From the NCBI RefSeq assembly GCF_019890635.1, contig NZ_JAIOAB010000016.1, forward strand, positions 56,366-120,365: 64,000 nt of DNA. Reading direction: 5' to 3'. Positions within the stretch are counted from its first letter, which is position 1; every line of letters begins with the position of its first letter. The notes below the pieces were generated by a model, which did no database searches, was not told the DNA's origin, and saw only the letters and a list, made by a program, of their open reading frames with translations. This DNA is from Streptomyces sennicomposti (GTDB taxonomy: Bacteria; Actinomycetota; Actinomycetes; Streptomycetales; Streptomycetaceae). The position numbers were made by a program, and so were the translations under genes. This document shows positions 24,714-33,407 of this stretch, piece by piece.

Positions 24714-26894
24714 TCAGGCCGCCGGCGTGCCCTCCTTCGACGGCCCCCGGCGGGGTCCCGGGCGGTCCAGGTGGAGGACCACGGTGGTGTAGAAGCGGTG
24801 CACCGCGTCGTCCACGCTGCGGATGAAGCCCGTCTCCGCGTTGCCCCGGCTGCTTCCCATGCTCTTGAGGAGGGAGAGGCGGAAGCCGGTGATGCGGGTG
24901 GCGCCGTCCTTGGGGAGGAGGTCGGCCGGCTCGGGGCGGAGGCGTTCCAGGGTGCCCCGGGGGCCGGGGGTCTCGCCCTCCACGAGGGTTTCGACGTGCA
25001 GGTCCGCCGGTGCGTCCGCCAGGTGGCGGACGAGCCGCTTCGCCCAGGACAGCGGGTAGCCCTGCTCGGGCGCCGGGACCTCGATGGAGGTACGCAGCTT
25101 TCCGGTGCGCAGGTCGGCGGTGACCGCCAGGACGCCGGGCGTCCCCTCGATGCGCAGTTCCGCCTGCAGCCTGCCGTCGGTGCACAGCCGGTCCGCGAGG
25201 GCGGTGCGGCGGGCGTCCGGGTCCGTGCCCCGCTTGGCGCGCTGGACCGGGAGCACCTTCTGACCGAGTTCGCCGCCCAGTCCGAGGCACACCTGGCGGA
25301 TGAGCCGCTCCCAGCTCTCCACGACCTCCAGTGCGCGCGCGTCGCCCTGGCACAGGGTCTCGTCGTCGATGCCGTTGCGCACCGGCACCCAGGCCGGGCC
25401 CATGTTCTGGAAGCCGTGGCAGCCGGAGTTGTCGTGCTGGAGGTAGTGGAGCAGTTCCTGGAGCAGCCAGGCGTGGGCCGCGTTGCCGACGCCCTCGTGG
25501 CGGATCAGCATCTGCGCCTGGTGCGCGACCTCCGCCCACGACAGGTGCCAGAGGCCCACCTTGTGCTTGCGCCGCCGGTCGATCTTCACGTCGACCAGGG
25601 GGCTGCCCTCCAGGGCGACGTCGTTCGAGAGGGTGATCACGGCCTCGTAGCCGCGGCGGGCGGCGATGTCCATGTACGCCTGGACCTGCTCGGACTTGAG
25701 GGCGTTGCCGTTGGTCTTCGTCTCGACCAGCGCCGTCCAGAGCTTCCCGGCGCGCTCGACGCGGATCACCCCGTCGGGGCGGCGCGGGGTGTCGCCGTGC
25801 GGCAGGGTGACCTCGGTGAAGGTCTCCATCCGGCCGGCCGGCGCTCCGAACGCCGCGGTGAGCCGTCGGCCGAACTCCGGCACCTGCGCCATCACCGACA
25901 GCAGGACCGAGGTGGCCCGCATCTCACGGTCCCGGTCGCTCTTGAGCGAGGAGACCGGGAAGAGCCGGGCGGCCCGCCAGGAGTCGTTCTCCGCGAGGGT
26001 CTTCTTGACCACCTTGGGCAGCGTGACCTTCTTCTTCGCCGTGCGCGGGCGCGCGGGCGGCTTCTTCTGCCCGGCGTCGTCCTCGGGGCGGCGGGGAGCC
26101 GGGACGGCCGCCGGGGGCACGGCGACCGACTCCGGCGGCCGCGGCGGGGCCGGCCGGGCGTCGGTCTCGGGCTCGGCCGGGGGCGGCGGGGTCGTGGTCG
26201 AAGCCGGGGTCGGGGCCGGGGCCGTGGTCGAAGCCGGGGTCGGGGCCGGGGCCGTGGTTGAAGTCGGGGCCGGGGCCTGCTGGTCCGTCCCGTCCGGCGC
26301 GTCCTGCTGGTCGTCGGCCTCGGCGCTCTCGCGCGCCTGCGCCTCCACCTCGGCCGCGTCGTCGTCGATGTCGACTCCGAAGTCCGTCGCCAGTCCGGCG
26401 AGGCCGGTGTCGTAACCCTGGCCCACGGCGCGGAACTTCCACTCCTGCGCACGCCGGTACAGCTCACCGAAGATGACCGCGCTCACCGAGCCGGCGTCGT
26501 CGATGGCGAAGTGCAAAAGCTCCTCACCGGCCGCGTCCGCCAACGTCAGCCGTACGTCCTCCAGTTCGCCGAAGCGTGCCTCGCCGTACCGGCTCGCGGC
26601 CACGACGATGCGCTCCACGTCGGCCGGGACGGCGGTCAGGTCGAAGCTGATCCGGTCCTCGTTGCCGTCCGCCGTCGGCGTCTTGCCCAGCAGCTGCACG
26701 CTTCCGTCGGCCGCGACCGGGTTGTTGTAGAAGTAGAAGTCGGCGTCGCTGCGTACCTTGCCGTTCTCGTCCAGCAGCAGGACCGACACGTCCGCGTCGC
26801 CCTCGCCGGTCGGGCTCCCCCAGCCCAGACTGACGAGCACCGAACCGACGTTCTCGCTCAGGGCTCCCAGAGAGACGTTCGAGCCCTTGATCAT
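24714..26894 (-). CDS. TerD-domain protein fused to a probable PD-(D/E)XK nuclease domain
   Basis: A 726-residue protein. Residues 1-190 are a TerD domain: MIKGSNVSLGAL, the calcium-site-like LLLDENGKVRSDADFYFYNN, and IFGELYRRAQEWKFRAVGQG with GYDTGL. Residues 200-300 are a disordered linker with a tandem TPASTTAPAP repeat and a Lys-rich end. Residues 305-726 contain RRPDGVIRVERAGKLWTALV followed by ETKTNGNALKSEQVQAY. This gives D374, E391 and K393 in the D...ExK arrangement of restriction-fold nucleases. The rest has no recognised domain. It is convergent with the lipase gene (51-bp gap). TerD proteins are linked to stress, tellurite and phage resistance; fusion to a nuclease suggests DNA targeting, which is inference. 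Confidence 0.8.
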   Translation of the reverse strand: MIKGSNVSLGALSENVGSVLVSLGWGSPTGEGDADVSVLLLDENGKVRSDADFYFYNNPVAADGSVQLLGKTPTADGNEDRISFDLTAVPADVERIVVAASRYGEARFGELEDVRLTLADAAGEELLHFAIDDAGSVSAVIFGELYRRAQEWKFRAVGQGYDTGLAGLATDFGVDIDDDAAEVEAQARESAEADDQQDAPDGTDQQAPAPTSTTAPAPTPASTTAPAPTPASTTTPPPPAEPETDARPAPPRPPESVAVPPAAVPAPRRPEDDAGQKKPPARPRTAKKKVTLPKVVKKTLAENDSWRAARLFPVSSLKSDRDREMRATSVLLSVMAQVPEFGRRLTAAFGAPAGRMETFTEVTLPHGDTPRRPDGVIRVERAGKLWTALVETKTNGNALKSEQVQAYMDIAARRGYEAVITLSNDVALEGSPLVDVKIDRRRKHKVGLWHLSWAEVAHQAQMLIRHEGVGNAAHAWLLQELLHYLQHDNSGCHGFQNMGPAWVPVRNGIDDETLCQGDARALEVVESWERLIRQVCLGLGGELGQKVLPVQRAKRGTDPDARRTALADRLCTDGRLQAELRIEGTPGVLAVTADLRTGKLRTSIEVPAPEQGYPLSWAKRLVRHLADAPADLHVETLVEGETPGPRGTLERLRPEPADLLPKDGATRITGFRLSLLKSMGSSRGNAETGFIRSVDDAVHRFYTTVVLHLDRPGPRRGPSKEGTPAA

Positions 26895-27334
26895 TTCATG
26901 CACAGATGCCCCCACCGATACGCAGACCGGGCACGGGAGATCTCCCGTCCCGGCCACCTCACGGCACGACGCAGAGTGACGCGCCGTGCACAAGTGACTG
27001 TAGTGCTCACGGAGCGGGGCGGAAGGGGTCGTTCGGTACTCGGCTGCAGACCGGGTCTGTCCGGTGCCCGCGGGCGGCGGTCGGCCGGGGGGTGTCGTAA
27101 CAGGGCTGTGACGGGAGGGGTGAGCTGGGTCACAGACCGTTCGGCCTCGGTCCTGGTGGGGTTGGCCGATCAGGCCCGCGCCGGTCGGGTCCGTGTCGAT
27201 CGGCGCTGTGCCGGTCGGGTCCGTGTCGTTGCGGGTCCATGTCCGTTCGGGATCGGTGCCATGCCGGTCGGGTCCGTGTCCGGTCGGGGCCGTGGCGATG
27301 CGGGGCCGTGCTCGTCCCCCTGCACCGTGAGGAC
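26895..27334. other. Intergenic with direct repeats, upstream of TerD-nuclease gene
   Basis: About 440 bases between divergent genes. The left half should hold the TerD-nuclease promoter. The right half contains three copies of GCCGGTCGGGTCCGTGTC (27180, 27210, 27263) and degenerate variants. No protein-coding gene is recognised. Confidence 0.5.
27180..27280. repeat. Direct repeats of GCCGGTCGGGTCCGTGTC
   Basis: Three exact 18-bp copies start near 27180, 27210 and 27263, with degenerate copies between and after. They lie just upstream of the membrane-protein gene. Confidence 0.7.
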
Positions 27335-27814
27335 GTGAGGTTCGTGTTCGTCGGATTCGCCGTGTGCGCGCTGTGTGCCGTCGGGGCGGTGATCTCGTTG
27401 TTCGGGGTTCTCGCGATGCTGTTGCCGGGGCGGCCCCAGCCGTGGGCGTCGCATCTGCTGCGGCGGGGGGCGCTGTTCGCGGGCTGCGGGGCGGCGGCCG
27501 TCTACTCGCTCGGTCTCTTCGGGGTCCTGGCCTCCGAGTCCCAGTTCGACGACGGCGCCGACTCGGTGCCGGCCCCGGCCTGCCGGGACGGCTTCGATCC
27601 GGAGACCGTCCGGGGCCTGAGCCACCACCGGTCCTCCTATCTCCCCCTGCGCTTCGACTGCGTGCGCGTCGACGGCAGCGTCTACTCCAGCGACCCCTCC
27701 TACACCTGGATCAACTGGACGAGCCTCTCCCTCGCACTGGCCGCCGCGCTGCTCGTCGTCGGCGCCGGGTACGCCGCCGAGGTGCGGGCCCGGAGGGCCG
27801 CCGCCGCGGTGTGA
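27335..27814 (+). CDS. Small membrane protein of unknown function
   Basis: About 159 residues. Three hydrophobic segments are clear: FVFVGFAVCALCAVGAVISL, LFAGCGAAAVYSLGLFGVLA and, at the end, LSLALAAALLVVGAGYAAEV. Between the second and third lies a roughly 65-residue extracytoplasmic loop with two cysteines (PACRDGF and RFDCVRVDG) that could form a disulfide. The start is uncertain: GTG at 27335 begins just before the first helix with GAGG close upstream, while GTG at 27308 would add nine residues. Codon usage is host-like. I do not recognise the family. Confidence 0.6.
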   Translation: MRFVFVGFAVCALCAVGAVISLFGVLAMLLPGRPQPWASHLLRRGALFAGCGAAAVYSLGLFGVLASESQFDDGADSVPAPACRDGFDPETVRGLSHHRSSYLPLRFDCVRVDGSVYSSDPSYTWINWTSLSLALAAALLVVGAGYAAEVRARRAAAAV

Positions 27815-28224
27815 CGCCGCCCCCAGCCCCGCCGGGTGCAGGCACGGGCTCGGGCTCGGGCTCGGGCGCGGGCTCGGACCCCGTGCAGTGACCTGGCTCT
27901 CAGTCATCTCGGTCGGGGCGGGGCGTCAGTGACCCGCGTCTCGTCTCGCGCGCGGTGTCAGTGACCTGGCTCTCGTCTCGGGGCGGGGCGCGCATGGGGC
28001 GGATCTCGAACTGGTGGGCCGAGTGCGCGTGACCCGGCGCACATCCCGGTGCGGTCCGTGGGCCAACTCGTGGGCTGTTCGGGCGGATTGCGGGTATTCG
28101 TACAGGCGTCCTGTTTGGGACCCATCTCTATTTCCGTAGTTTTCCGGGCCTTTGCCCGTTTCACTCGTTCTGGTCCGCCTTACGGCAGTTGGGTCACAGG
28201 AAGCAGCCAGGAAGAAGTACGGGT
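27815..28224. other. Intergenic with simple repeats
   Basis: About 410 bases. GGGCTC is repeated in tandem around 27846-27866. CAGTGACCTGGCTCTC occurs at 27886 and again at 27959 (73-bp period), with a related copy between. The last 130 bases are less GC-rich and should contain the ketosynthase promoter. Confidence 0.5.
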
Positions 28225-30012
28225 ATGTCCTATTCGTCCGAGATGCCAGAAGTCCCCATGAATCCCCACACGGTGACCGCCGCCGAGGTCGTCCCCGGCG
28301 ATCTCGTCGCGCTGACGCGGGAGGCCGCCGAGGCGCGGCAGTGGTGTGTCGTGATGCACACCCTGCCCGAGTCGCCCGAGACGATCCGCGTGACGCTGCG
28401 GCCGCCGCTCGGCGGAGTGGACCGCGACGAGGTGCTGCGACGCGGCCAGGAGGTGGTCGTCGCCGGACGGCGGATGGACACGGCGGCCGTGCCGGCCGTG
28501 ACCTCGCCCCGGCTGGACGCCGTGGAGTTCCGCGACGGGGACACCGTGACCCGGCTGCGGGCCGTCGACCCGGAGGGCGTCGAGGTGACGTACCGGCGGC
28601 GGTGGGGCGTGTGGCACCGGGACCTCGATTCCCGGACCGCCGAGACCGTCACCGACGACGTGGTGCGCGGCTGGGCCTCCGACGCCGACCGCGCGGGCCA
28701 TGTCGTACGCCATCACGCGCGGCCGAGGCGCGAACCCGCCGCGGTCGTCCCCCGGCGGGTCGTCGTGACCGGCCTCGGGGCCGTCACCCCGCTCGGCGTC
28801 GGCGTGGACCAGCTCTGGCAGGGGCTGCTCGAAGGACGCCACGGCATAAGGGAGTTGACGGGCGAGGAGTTCGCCGAACTGCCCGTGCGCACCGCGGGCG
28901 TCGTGCCGGTGGACCCGGCCGAACTGCTGCCCCGGGCCGCGGCCCGCCGGATGAACCGCTCCGCGCAGTTCGCCGTGCTCGCCGCCCGCGAGGCCTGGAA
29001 CGACGCCGGGTTCGCCGAGGGCGGCACCCGGGAGAGCGGGCTCGACCCGGAGCGGGTCGGGGTCAGCCTCGGCGCCATCCTCGGGGACGCCTCCGTGCTC
29101 GTCGGCGGCGACCGGAAGCTGCGCGAGAAGGGCCCGCGCGCGGTGTCCCCGCTCACCACGCCGATGACCGTGCCCTCGCAGGCCGCCTCCCAGGTCTCCC
29201 TGGATCTGCACATCACCGGCGAGGCCCGCACCGTCACCAGCGCGTGCGCCTCCGGCACCGAGGCCATCGGGCAGGCGATCGACCGCATACGGTACGGGCG
29301 CGTCGACATCGCCCTCGCCGGCGGCGCGGAGGCGGTCGTCACGCCCGCGATCATGGCGTCGTTCGCCGCGATGCGCGCCCTGTCCGGTCTCGGGCTGGAG
29401 GACGGCGTCTCGCCGTCACGGCCCTTCGCCAAGGACCGCGCCGGGTTCGTCAACGGCGAGGGGGCCGGGCTGCTCGTCCTGGAGGCCGAGGAGCACGCGC
29501 GGGCCCGGGGCGCCCGGATCTACTGCGAGGCCGCCGGGTGGGGGCTGTCCGCCGACGCCCATCACATGGCCGCGCCCGACCCCAGCGGCGGCGGGGTCGC
29601 GCTCGCGCTGCGGCGCGCGGTGCGGGACGCGGGCGGGTACGTCGTCGACGTCGTGCACGTCAACGCGCACGCCACCGCCACGAAGGAGGGCGACCTCGCC
29701 GAGGCGGGCGCGCTGCGGGCGGTGCTCGGCGAGGGCGCGCGGACGGGTGCGGGAGTGCCCGTGACCGCGCTCAAGGGGCACCTCGGGCACATGCAGGGGG
29801 CCGCCGGGGGCGTCGAGGCCGTCGCCGCCGTACTCACCCTGCACAACGGGGTCGTCCCGCCCACCGTGGGGTGCGCGGAGGTGGACGAGGACATCGCCCT
29901 CGACGTGGTGACCGGCGCCCCGCGCCCGCTGCCCGCCGCGGGCGACCTGGTCCTCAGCAACTCGTTCGGCTTCGGCGGCCACAACGCGGTGCTGGCGCTG
30001 CGGCGGGTGTAG
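28225..30012 (+). CDS. Beta-ketoacyl-ACP synthase (KAS II/FabF type) with an N-terminal extension
   Basis: 595 residues, against about 410-420 for FabF. From about residue 170 a complete ketosynthase follows: RRVVVTGLGAVTPLGVG, nucleophile C341 in TSACASGTEA, H482 in VNAHATATKEGD (in place of the usual HGTGT) and H522 in KGHLGHMQGAAGG. The catalytic triad is therefore intact for decarboxylative Claisen condensation of acyl-ACPs. The first 165 residues (PHTVTAAEVVPGDLVALTRE, LRPPLGGVDRDEVLRRGQEV) form an unidentified beta-rich region. No ACP, ketoreductase or other fatty-acid or polyketide gene is adjacent, so it is solitary. Start at ATG 28225 with AGGAAG upstream; ATG 28258 is the alternative. 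Confidence 0.88.
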   Translation: MSYSSEMPEVPMNPHTVTAAEVVPGDLVALTREAAEARQWCVVMHTLPESPETIRVTLRPPLGGVDRDEVLRRGQEVVVAGRRMDTAAVPAVTSPRLDAVEFRDGDTVTRLRAVDPEGVEVTYRRRWGVWHRDLDSRTAETVTDDVVRGWASDADRAGHVVRHHARPRREPAAVVPRRVVVTGLGAVTPLGVGVDQLWQGLLEGRHGIRELTGEEFAELPVRTAGVVPVDPAELLPRAAARRMNRSAQFAVLAAREAWNDAGFAEGGTRESGLDPERVGVSLGAILGDASVLVGGDRKLREKGPRAVSPLTTPMTVPSQAASQVSLDLHITGEARTVTSACASGTEAIGQAIDRIRYGRVDIALAGGAEAVVTPAIMASFAAMRALSGLGLEDGVSPSRPFAKDRAGFVNGEGAGLLVLEAEEHARARGARIYCEAAGWGLSADAHHMAAPDPSGGGVALALRRAVRDAGGYVVDVVHVNAHATATKEGDLAEAGALRAVLGEGARTGAGVPVTALKGHLGHMQGAAGGVEAVAAVLTLHNGVVPPTVGCAEVDEDIALDVVTGAPRPLPAAGDLVLSNSFGFGGHNAVLALRRV

Positions 30013-30036
30013 CCGGGCGCGGGGGGCGCGGGGGGG

Positions 30037-30172
30037 GGTGCTGCCTCGGGTACAGGGGGATCGCGGGGGTCGGTGCTGCCGCCGGTGCAGCGGTGATCGC
30101 AGAGGATCGGTGCTGCCGCCGGTGCAGGGGGGCCGCAGGGGGTCGGTGCTGCCTCGGGTACAGGGCCGCAGG
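30037..30172. repeat. Tandem repeat of about 36 bp, four copies
   Basis: Units begin GGTGCTGCC at 30037, 30072, 30109 and 30145 (periods 35, 37 and 36). They share a GGTGCTGCC(T/G)C-GGT-CAG core and a GATCGC or GCCGCAGGGG tail. They lie between the convergent ketosynthase and Ku genes. No hairpin with a T tract is apparent. Confidence 0.75.
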
Positions 30173-30313
30173 GCGCTGCGCTTGCACCCCGGGCCGCCCG
30201 GCCCGTCCGACCCGCCGGGTCCTCCGAGTCCGTCAGATCCGTCAGATCCGCCAGGTCCACCCGGCCCGCCGGGTCCGCCGGGCCCGCCGGGCCCGCGAAC
30301 CCGGAAGGTCGCG

Positions 30314-31408
30314 TCACGCCGTGCGTTTGCGGGCCGCCGTCTTCTTGGCGGGCGTCTTCTTCGCCGTGGACTTCTTCGCCGTGGACTTGGCGGTGGACGC
30401 CGTCTTCTTCGGCTCGGACTTCGCCGTGGTCTTCTTGGCGGTCGTCTTCTTCGCGGTCGACTTCTTGGGCGCGGACCGGGCCGGCTTCTCCTCGGCGGCG
30501 CGGGAGGTCTTGCGGCGCGGGAGGTGTCTGACCTCGGCCCCGGACTCGGGCTCGGACGCCGACCCGGAGGCCGCCGCCTCCTCCCCTTCCTCCTCGGCGG
30601 TCCCCGCCGCCTCCCCCTCCTCGCCCCTGGACTGCTTGGCCGCCCGTACGCTCTTCTCCAGGGCCGCCATCAGGTCGAGGACCTTGCCGCCGGGGGCCGG
30701 TTCCGGGGTCTCGGGCGGCGTCTCGCCGGCCGCCTTCGCGGCGATGACCTCCTCCAGGGCTTCGCGGTACTCGTCGTGCAGATCCGACAGGTCCACCTCG
30801 CCGAGGGTGTCCATCAGGGCGTCCGCGAGGTCCAGCTCCTGGTCGCGTACCGTCACGTCCACGTCCGGGGCGACCCCCTGCGGGGCGCGGATCTCGTCCG
30901 GCCACAGCAGGCCGTGCATCGCGATCACGTCGTCCACCACCCGGAGCATCCCCAGCCGCTCCCGGCCGCGCAGCGCGAACTTCGCGATCGCCACCCGCTT
31001 GCTGCGCTTGAGCGCCTCGCGCAGCAGCGTGTACGGCTTGGCGGCGGGGGCGCCGCTGGCGGCCAGGTAGTAGGCGCTCTCCATCTGGAGCGGGTCGATC
31101 CGGTCGGCCGGGACGAACGCCACGATGTCGATCGTCCGCGCGGTCGGCAGCGGCAGATGGGCCAGGTCCTCGTCCGTGATCGGGACGATGCTGCCGTCCG
31201 ACTCCTCGTAGCCCTTGCCGATCTCCCCCTGGCTGACCTCGCGGTCCTCCAGCTCGCACACCTTGCGGTAGCGGATGCGGCCGCCGTCCTCCGTGTGGAT
31301 CTGGCGGAAGGAGATGGTGTGGTGCTCGGTGGCGTTCATCAACTTGATCGGGATGCTGACCAGGCCGAACGAGATGGCGCCGTTCCAGATGGATCGCACG
31401 TGCAGCAC
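30314..31408 (-). CDS. ku: Ku protein for non-homologous end joining
   Basis: A 364-residue bacterial Ku: a ring-forming homodimer that binds DNA ends and recruits LigD. The core spans residues 1-260: the start is MLHVRSIWNGAISFGLVSIP, followed by ISFRQIHTEDGGRIRYRKVC, YYLAASGAPAAKPYTLLREA and KVLDLMAALEKSVR. The last 70 residues are a lysine-rich tail of repeated STAKK/TAKK units, as in actinobacterial Ku proteins, and likely bind DNA. It is divergent from ligD, with about 137 bp between starts, which fits co-regulation of an NHEJ pair. Confidence 0.96.
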   Translation of the reverse strand: MLHVRSIWNGAISFGLVSIPIKLMNATEHHTISFRQIHTEDGGRIRYRKVCELEDREVSQGEIGKGYEESDGSIVPITDEDLAHLPLPTARTIDIVAFVPADRIDPLQMESAYYLAASGAPAAKPYTLLREALKRSKRVAIAKFALRGRERLGMLRVVDDVIAMHGLLWPDEIRAPQGVAPDVDVTVRDQELDLADALMDTLGEVDLSDLHDEYREALEEVIAAKAAGETPPETPEPAPGGKVLDLMAALEKSVRAAKQSRGEEGEAAGTAEEEGEEAAASGSASEPESGAEVRHLPRRKTSRAAEEKPARSAPKKSTAKKTTAKKTTAKSEPKKTASTAKSTAKKSTAKKTPAKKTAARKRTA

Positions 31409-31433
31409 CTTCCGGATCGAGGCGGTACGGGAG

Positions 31434-31475
31434 GCAGGTAGGTGGAGGTAGGCAGATAGATGTAGGCAGGTAGGT
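31434..31475 (+). repeat. AGGTAGG-type microsatellite between ku and ligD
   Basis: About 40 bp of imperfect (AGGTAGGTGG / AGGTAGGCAGATAG) repeats lie in the divergent promoter region, 26 bp upstream of the ku start. Unit-number change could alter promoter spacing. Confidence 0.6.
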
Positions 31476-31545
31476 CCGTGGCATTTTGGGCTGTTCGCCA
31501 GGGAATGTCAGGGCTTGTCCTCAGTTGTCGTGGTTTTCTTATCGT

Positions 31546-32427
31546 ATGGCACCGATCACGGAGGTGGAGGGGCGACGGGTCGCGCTCAGCAACCTGGACA
31601 AGGTGCTGTATCCGGCGACCGGATTCACCAAGGGCGAGGTGCTGCACTACTACGCGTCCGTCGCCGACGTGCTGCTCCCCCATCTGCGGGACCGGCCGCT
31701 GTCCTTCCTGCGGTATCCGGACGGGGCGGACGGGGAGCGCTTCTTCGTCAAGAACGTGCCGCCGGGTACGCCCGAGTGGGTTACGACGGCGGAGGTGCCG
31801 CGGTCGGCGGGGGCGGCGCGGATGGTGGTGGTGCAGGACCTGGCGAGCCTGATGTGGGCGGCGAACCTGGTGACCGAGTTCCACACCCCGCAGTGGGTGG
31901 TCCAGGCGCCCGGGGAGGCGGACCGGCTGGTGTTCGACCTCGATCCGGGGGCGCCGGCGACGGTGGTGGAGTGCTGCCGGGTGGCCCTCTGGCTGCGGGA
32001 GCGGCTGGCCGCGGACGGGATCTCGGCGTGGGCGAAGACGTCCGGGTCCAAGGGGCTGCATCTGGTGGCGGCGGTGCGGGGGGCGTCCAGCGAGCGGGCC
32101 TCGGAGTACGCGAAGGGGCTGGCGGTGGAGGCGGAGAAGGCGATGCCGGAGCTGGTGCTGCACCGGATGACGCGAAGTCTGCGGCCGGGGAAGGTGTTCG
32201 TGGACTGGAGTCAGAACGCCGCGCGGAAGACGACCGCGGCGCCTTACACGTTGCGGGCTCGGGGGGTGCCGACCGTGTCGGCGCCGGTGACGTGGGAGGA
32301 GGTCGCGGGGTGTGAGGACGGGGGCGGGCTGGAGTTCCGTGCGGAGGATGTCGTGGGGCGGGTGCGGGAGTTCGGGGATCTGATGGGGGCGGTGCTGGAT
32401 GTCTCGGGGGCGGTGGAGCTGCCGTGA
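31546..32427 (+). CDS. ligD: LigD polymerase/primase domain protein (stand-alone)
   Basis: 293 residues forming just the polymerase (primase-like) module of bacterial NHEJ. It fills gaps at broken ends, preferring ribonucleotides. Family signatures are VALSNLDKVLYPATGFTKGE, HYYASVADVLLPHLRDRPLS, metal-binding DLDPG in VFDLDPGAPA, KTSGSKGLHLV, and FVDWSQNAARKTTAAPYTLR. Ligase and phosphoesterase modules are absent and must be encoded elsewhere. The ATG at 31546 directly precedes the conserved sequence with no obvious Shine-Dalgarno, so a leaderless transcript is possible. Divergent from ku. Confidence 0.92.
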   Translation: MAPITEVEGRRVALSNLDKVLYPATGFTKGEVLHYYASVADVLLPHLRDRPLSFLRYPDGADGERFFVKNVPPGTPEWVTTAEVPRSAGAARMVVVQDLASLMWAANLVTEFHTPQWVVQAPGEADRLVFDLDPGAPATVVECCRVALWLRERLAADGISAWAKTSGSKGLHLVAAVRGASSERASEYAKGLAVEAEKAMPELVLHRMTRSLRPGKVFVDWSQNAARKTTAAPYTLRARGVPTVSAPVTWEEVAGCEDGGGLEFRAEDVVGRVREFGDLMGAVLDVSGAVELP

Positions 32428-32459
32428 GCTGGGGGCGGAGTCGGTGGGGCCGTTCGGTT

Positions 32460-32486
32460 CAGGGCCACGGAGTCGCGGTGGCCCTG
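32460..32486. terminator. Bidirectional terminator between ligD and the NERD-like gene
   Basis: CAGGGCCAC (32460-32468) and GTGGCCCTG (32478-32486) form a perfect 9-bp stem with a 9-nt loop between convergent stops at 32427 and 32494. Confidence 0.7.
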
Positions 32487-32493
32487 TGGGGGC

Positions 32494-33333
32494 TCACACC
32501 CTCTCCCACGTCCTCCGGTCCCTCGCCATCGCGTGAAGGGCTTCCACGTCCGTGGGTTTCAGGGTGCCGCCGAGTCTCGCCAGGGTGGGGAGGGCCTCGG
32601 TGGTGAGGATGCGCAGGGCCCTGGGCGGAGTGGTGATGCTGAGGTCCGCGGGGTCGGTGAGGGCCAGCAGGGGGAGGACCTCGGCGGTGAGGGCGTAGGA
32701 CGCGCGGTCGGCGAGCGCGCGCAGCCGCCGCAGCAGGGGTTCCGGGGCGCGCCGCCCCAGCGTGACCACCGGGTCGGCGATCCGCACCCGCTGCTTGCGG
32801 GCGTACACGCTGTGCACGGCGAACAGGCCGCCCGGCCCGATCGCCAGGTGGTGGACGCGGTCCCCGCCGGGCAGCGGGATGGAGTGCAGGGTGTGCCAGC
32901 CGGCGCCGTCGAGCCGGTCGAGGGCCTCGCCGACGGCCTGCTCGGCGGTGAGCGCCCGACGGCGCGGGTCGGGGCGCAGCCGGCGCACGGGGGCCGGGTC
33001 GCGGTCGAGGGCGATCAGCAGCGCCTCGCCGGGGCGGTTCGGCGCGAGGTCGTCGTCCGGGTGCAGGCTCAGCCGGGCGAGGTCGGCGGCGGTGGGGACG
33101 GGCGGCGGGCCGACCGCGACCGGGCCGGTGAGGAAGGGGCCGAGGGCCTGCAGGACGTCCTCGCGGTCGGCCTCGCTCAGGACGTAGACGCGAGCCGCCT
33201 CGCGGTCGTACCAGGCGGCGCTCCGGCCGTCCGCGCGGCAGACGTAGAGCCGCTCCTGGCCGTGGTGCCGGCCCGGCAGGACGCGCAGGCCGCCCGGGCC
33301 GGTCGTTCCGGGTCGTCGACGTGATCCGCTCAT
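32494..33333 (-). CDS. NERD-like domain protein
   Basis: 279 residues, soluble, without signal peptide. Residues 130-180 (AVGEALDRLDGAGWHTLHSI, VHHLAIGPGGLFAVHSVYAR) match the pattern of NERD (nuclease-related) domains: a conserved Glu in the first helix, a D/H strand and GPGGLFAV. The catalytic lysine usual after the last strand (SK) reads HSVYARK here, so nuclease activity is doubtful. The N-terminal 120 residues contain an unidentified segment (LYVCRADGRSAAWYDREAAR). Convergent with ligD. It could be a DNA-repair accessory by proximity to ku and ligD, but no evidence shows this. Confidence 0.65.
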   Translation of the reverse strand: MSGSRRRPGTTGPGGLRVLPGRHHGQERLYVCRADGRSAAWYDREAARVYVLSEADREDVLQALGPFLTGPVAVGPPPVPTAADLARLSLHPDDDLAPNRPGEALLIALDRDPAPVRRLRPDPRRRALTAEQAVGEALDRLDGAGWHTLHSIPLPGGDRVHHLAIGPGGLFAVHSVYARKQRVRIADPVVTLGRRAPEPLLRRLRALADRASYALTAEVLPLLALTDPADLSITTPPRALRILTTEALPTLARLGGTLKPTDVEALHAMARDRRTWERV

Positions 33334-33407
33334 GCACCATCACCCCTACGACCATGGGAACAGGCGGGGTGCTCCCAGGGCAAGAAGGCGGCTACCGTTG
33401 AGGAGCG

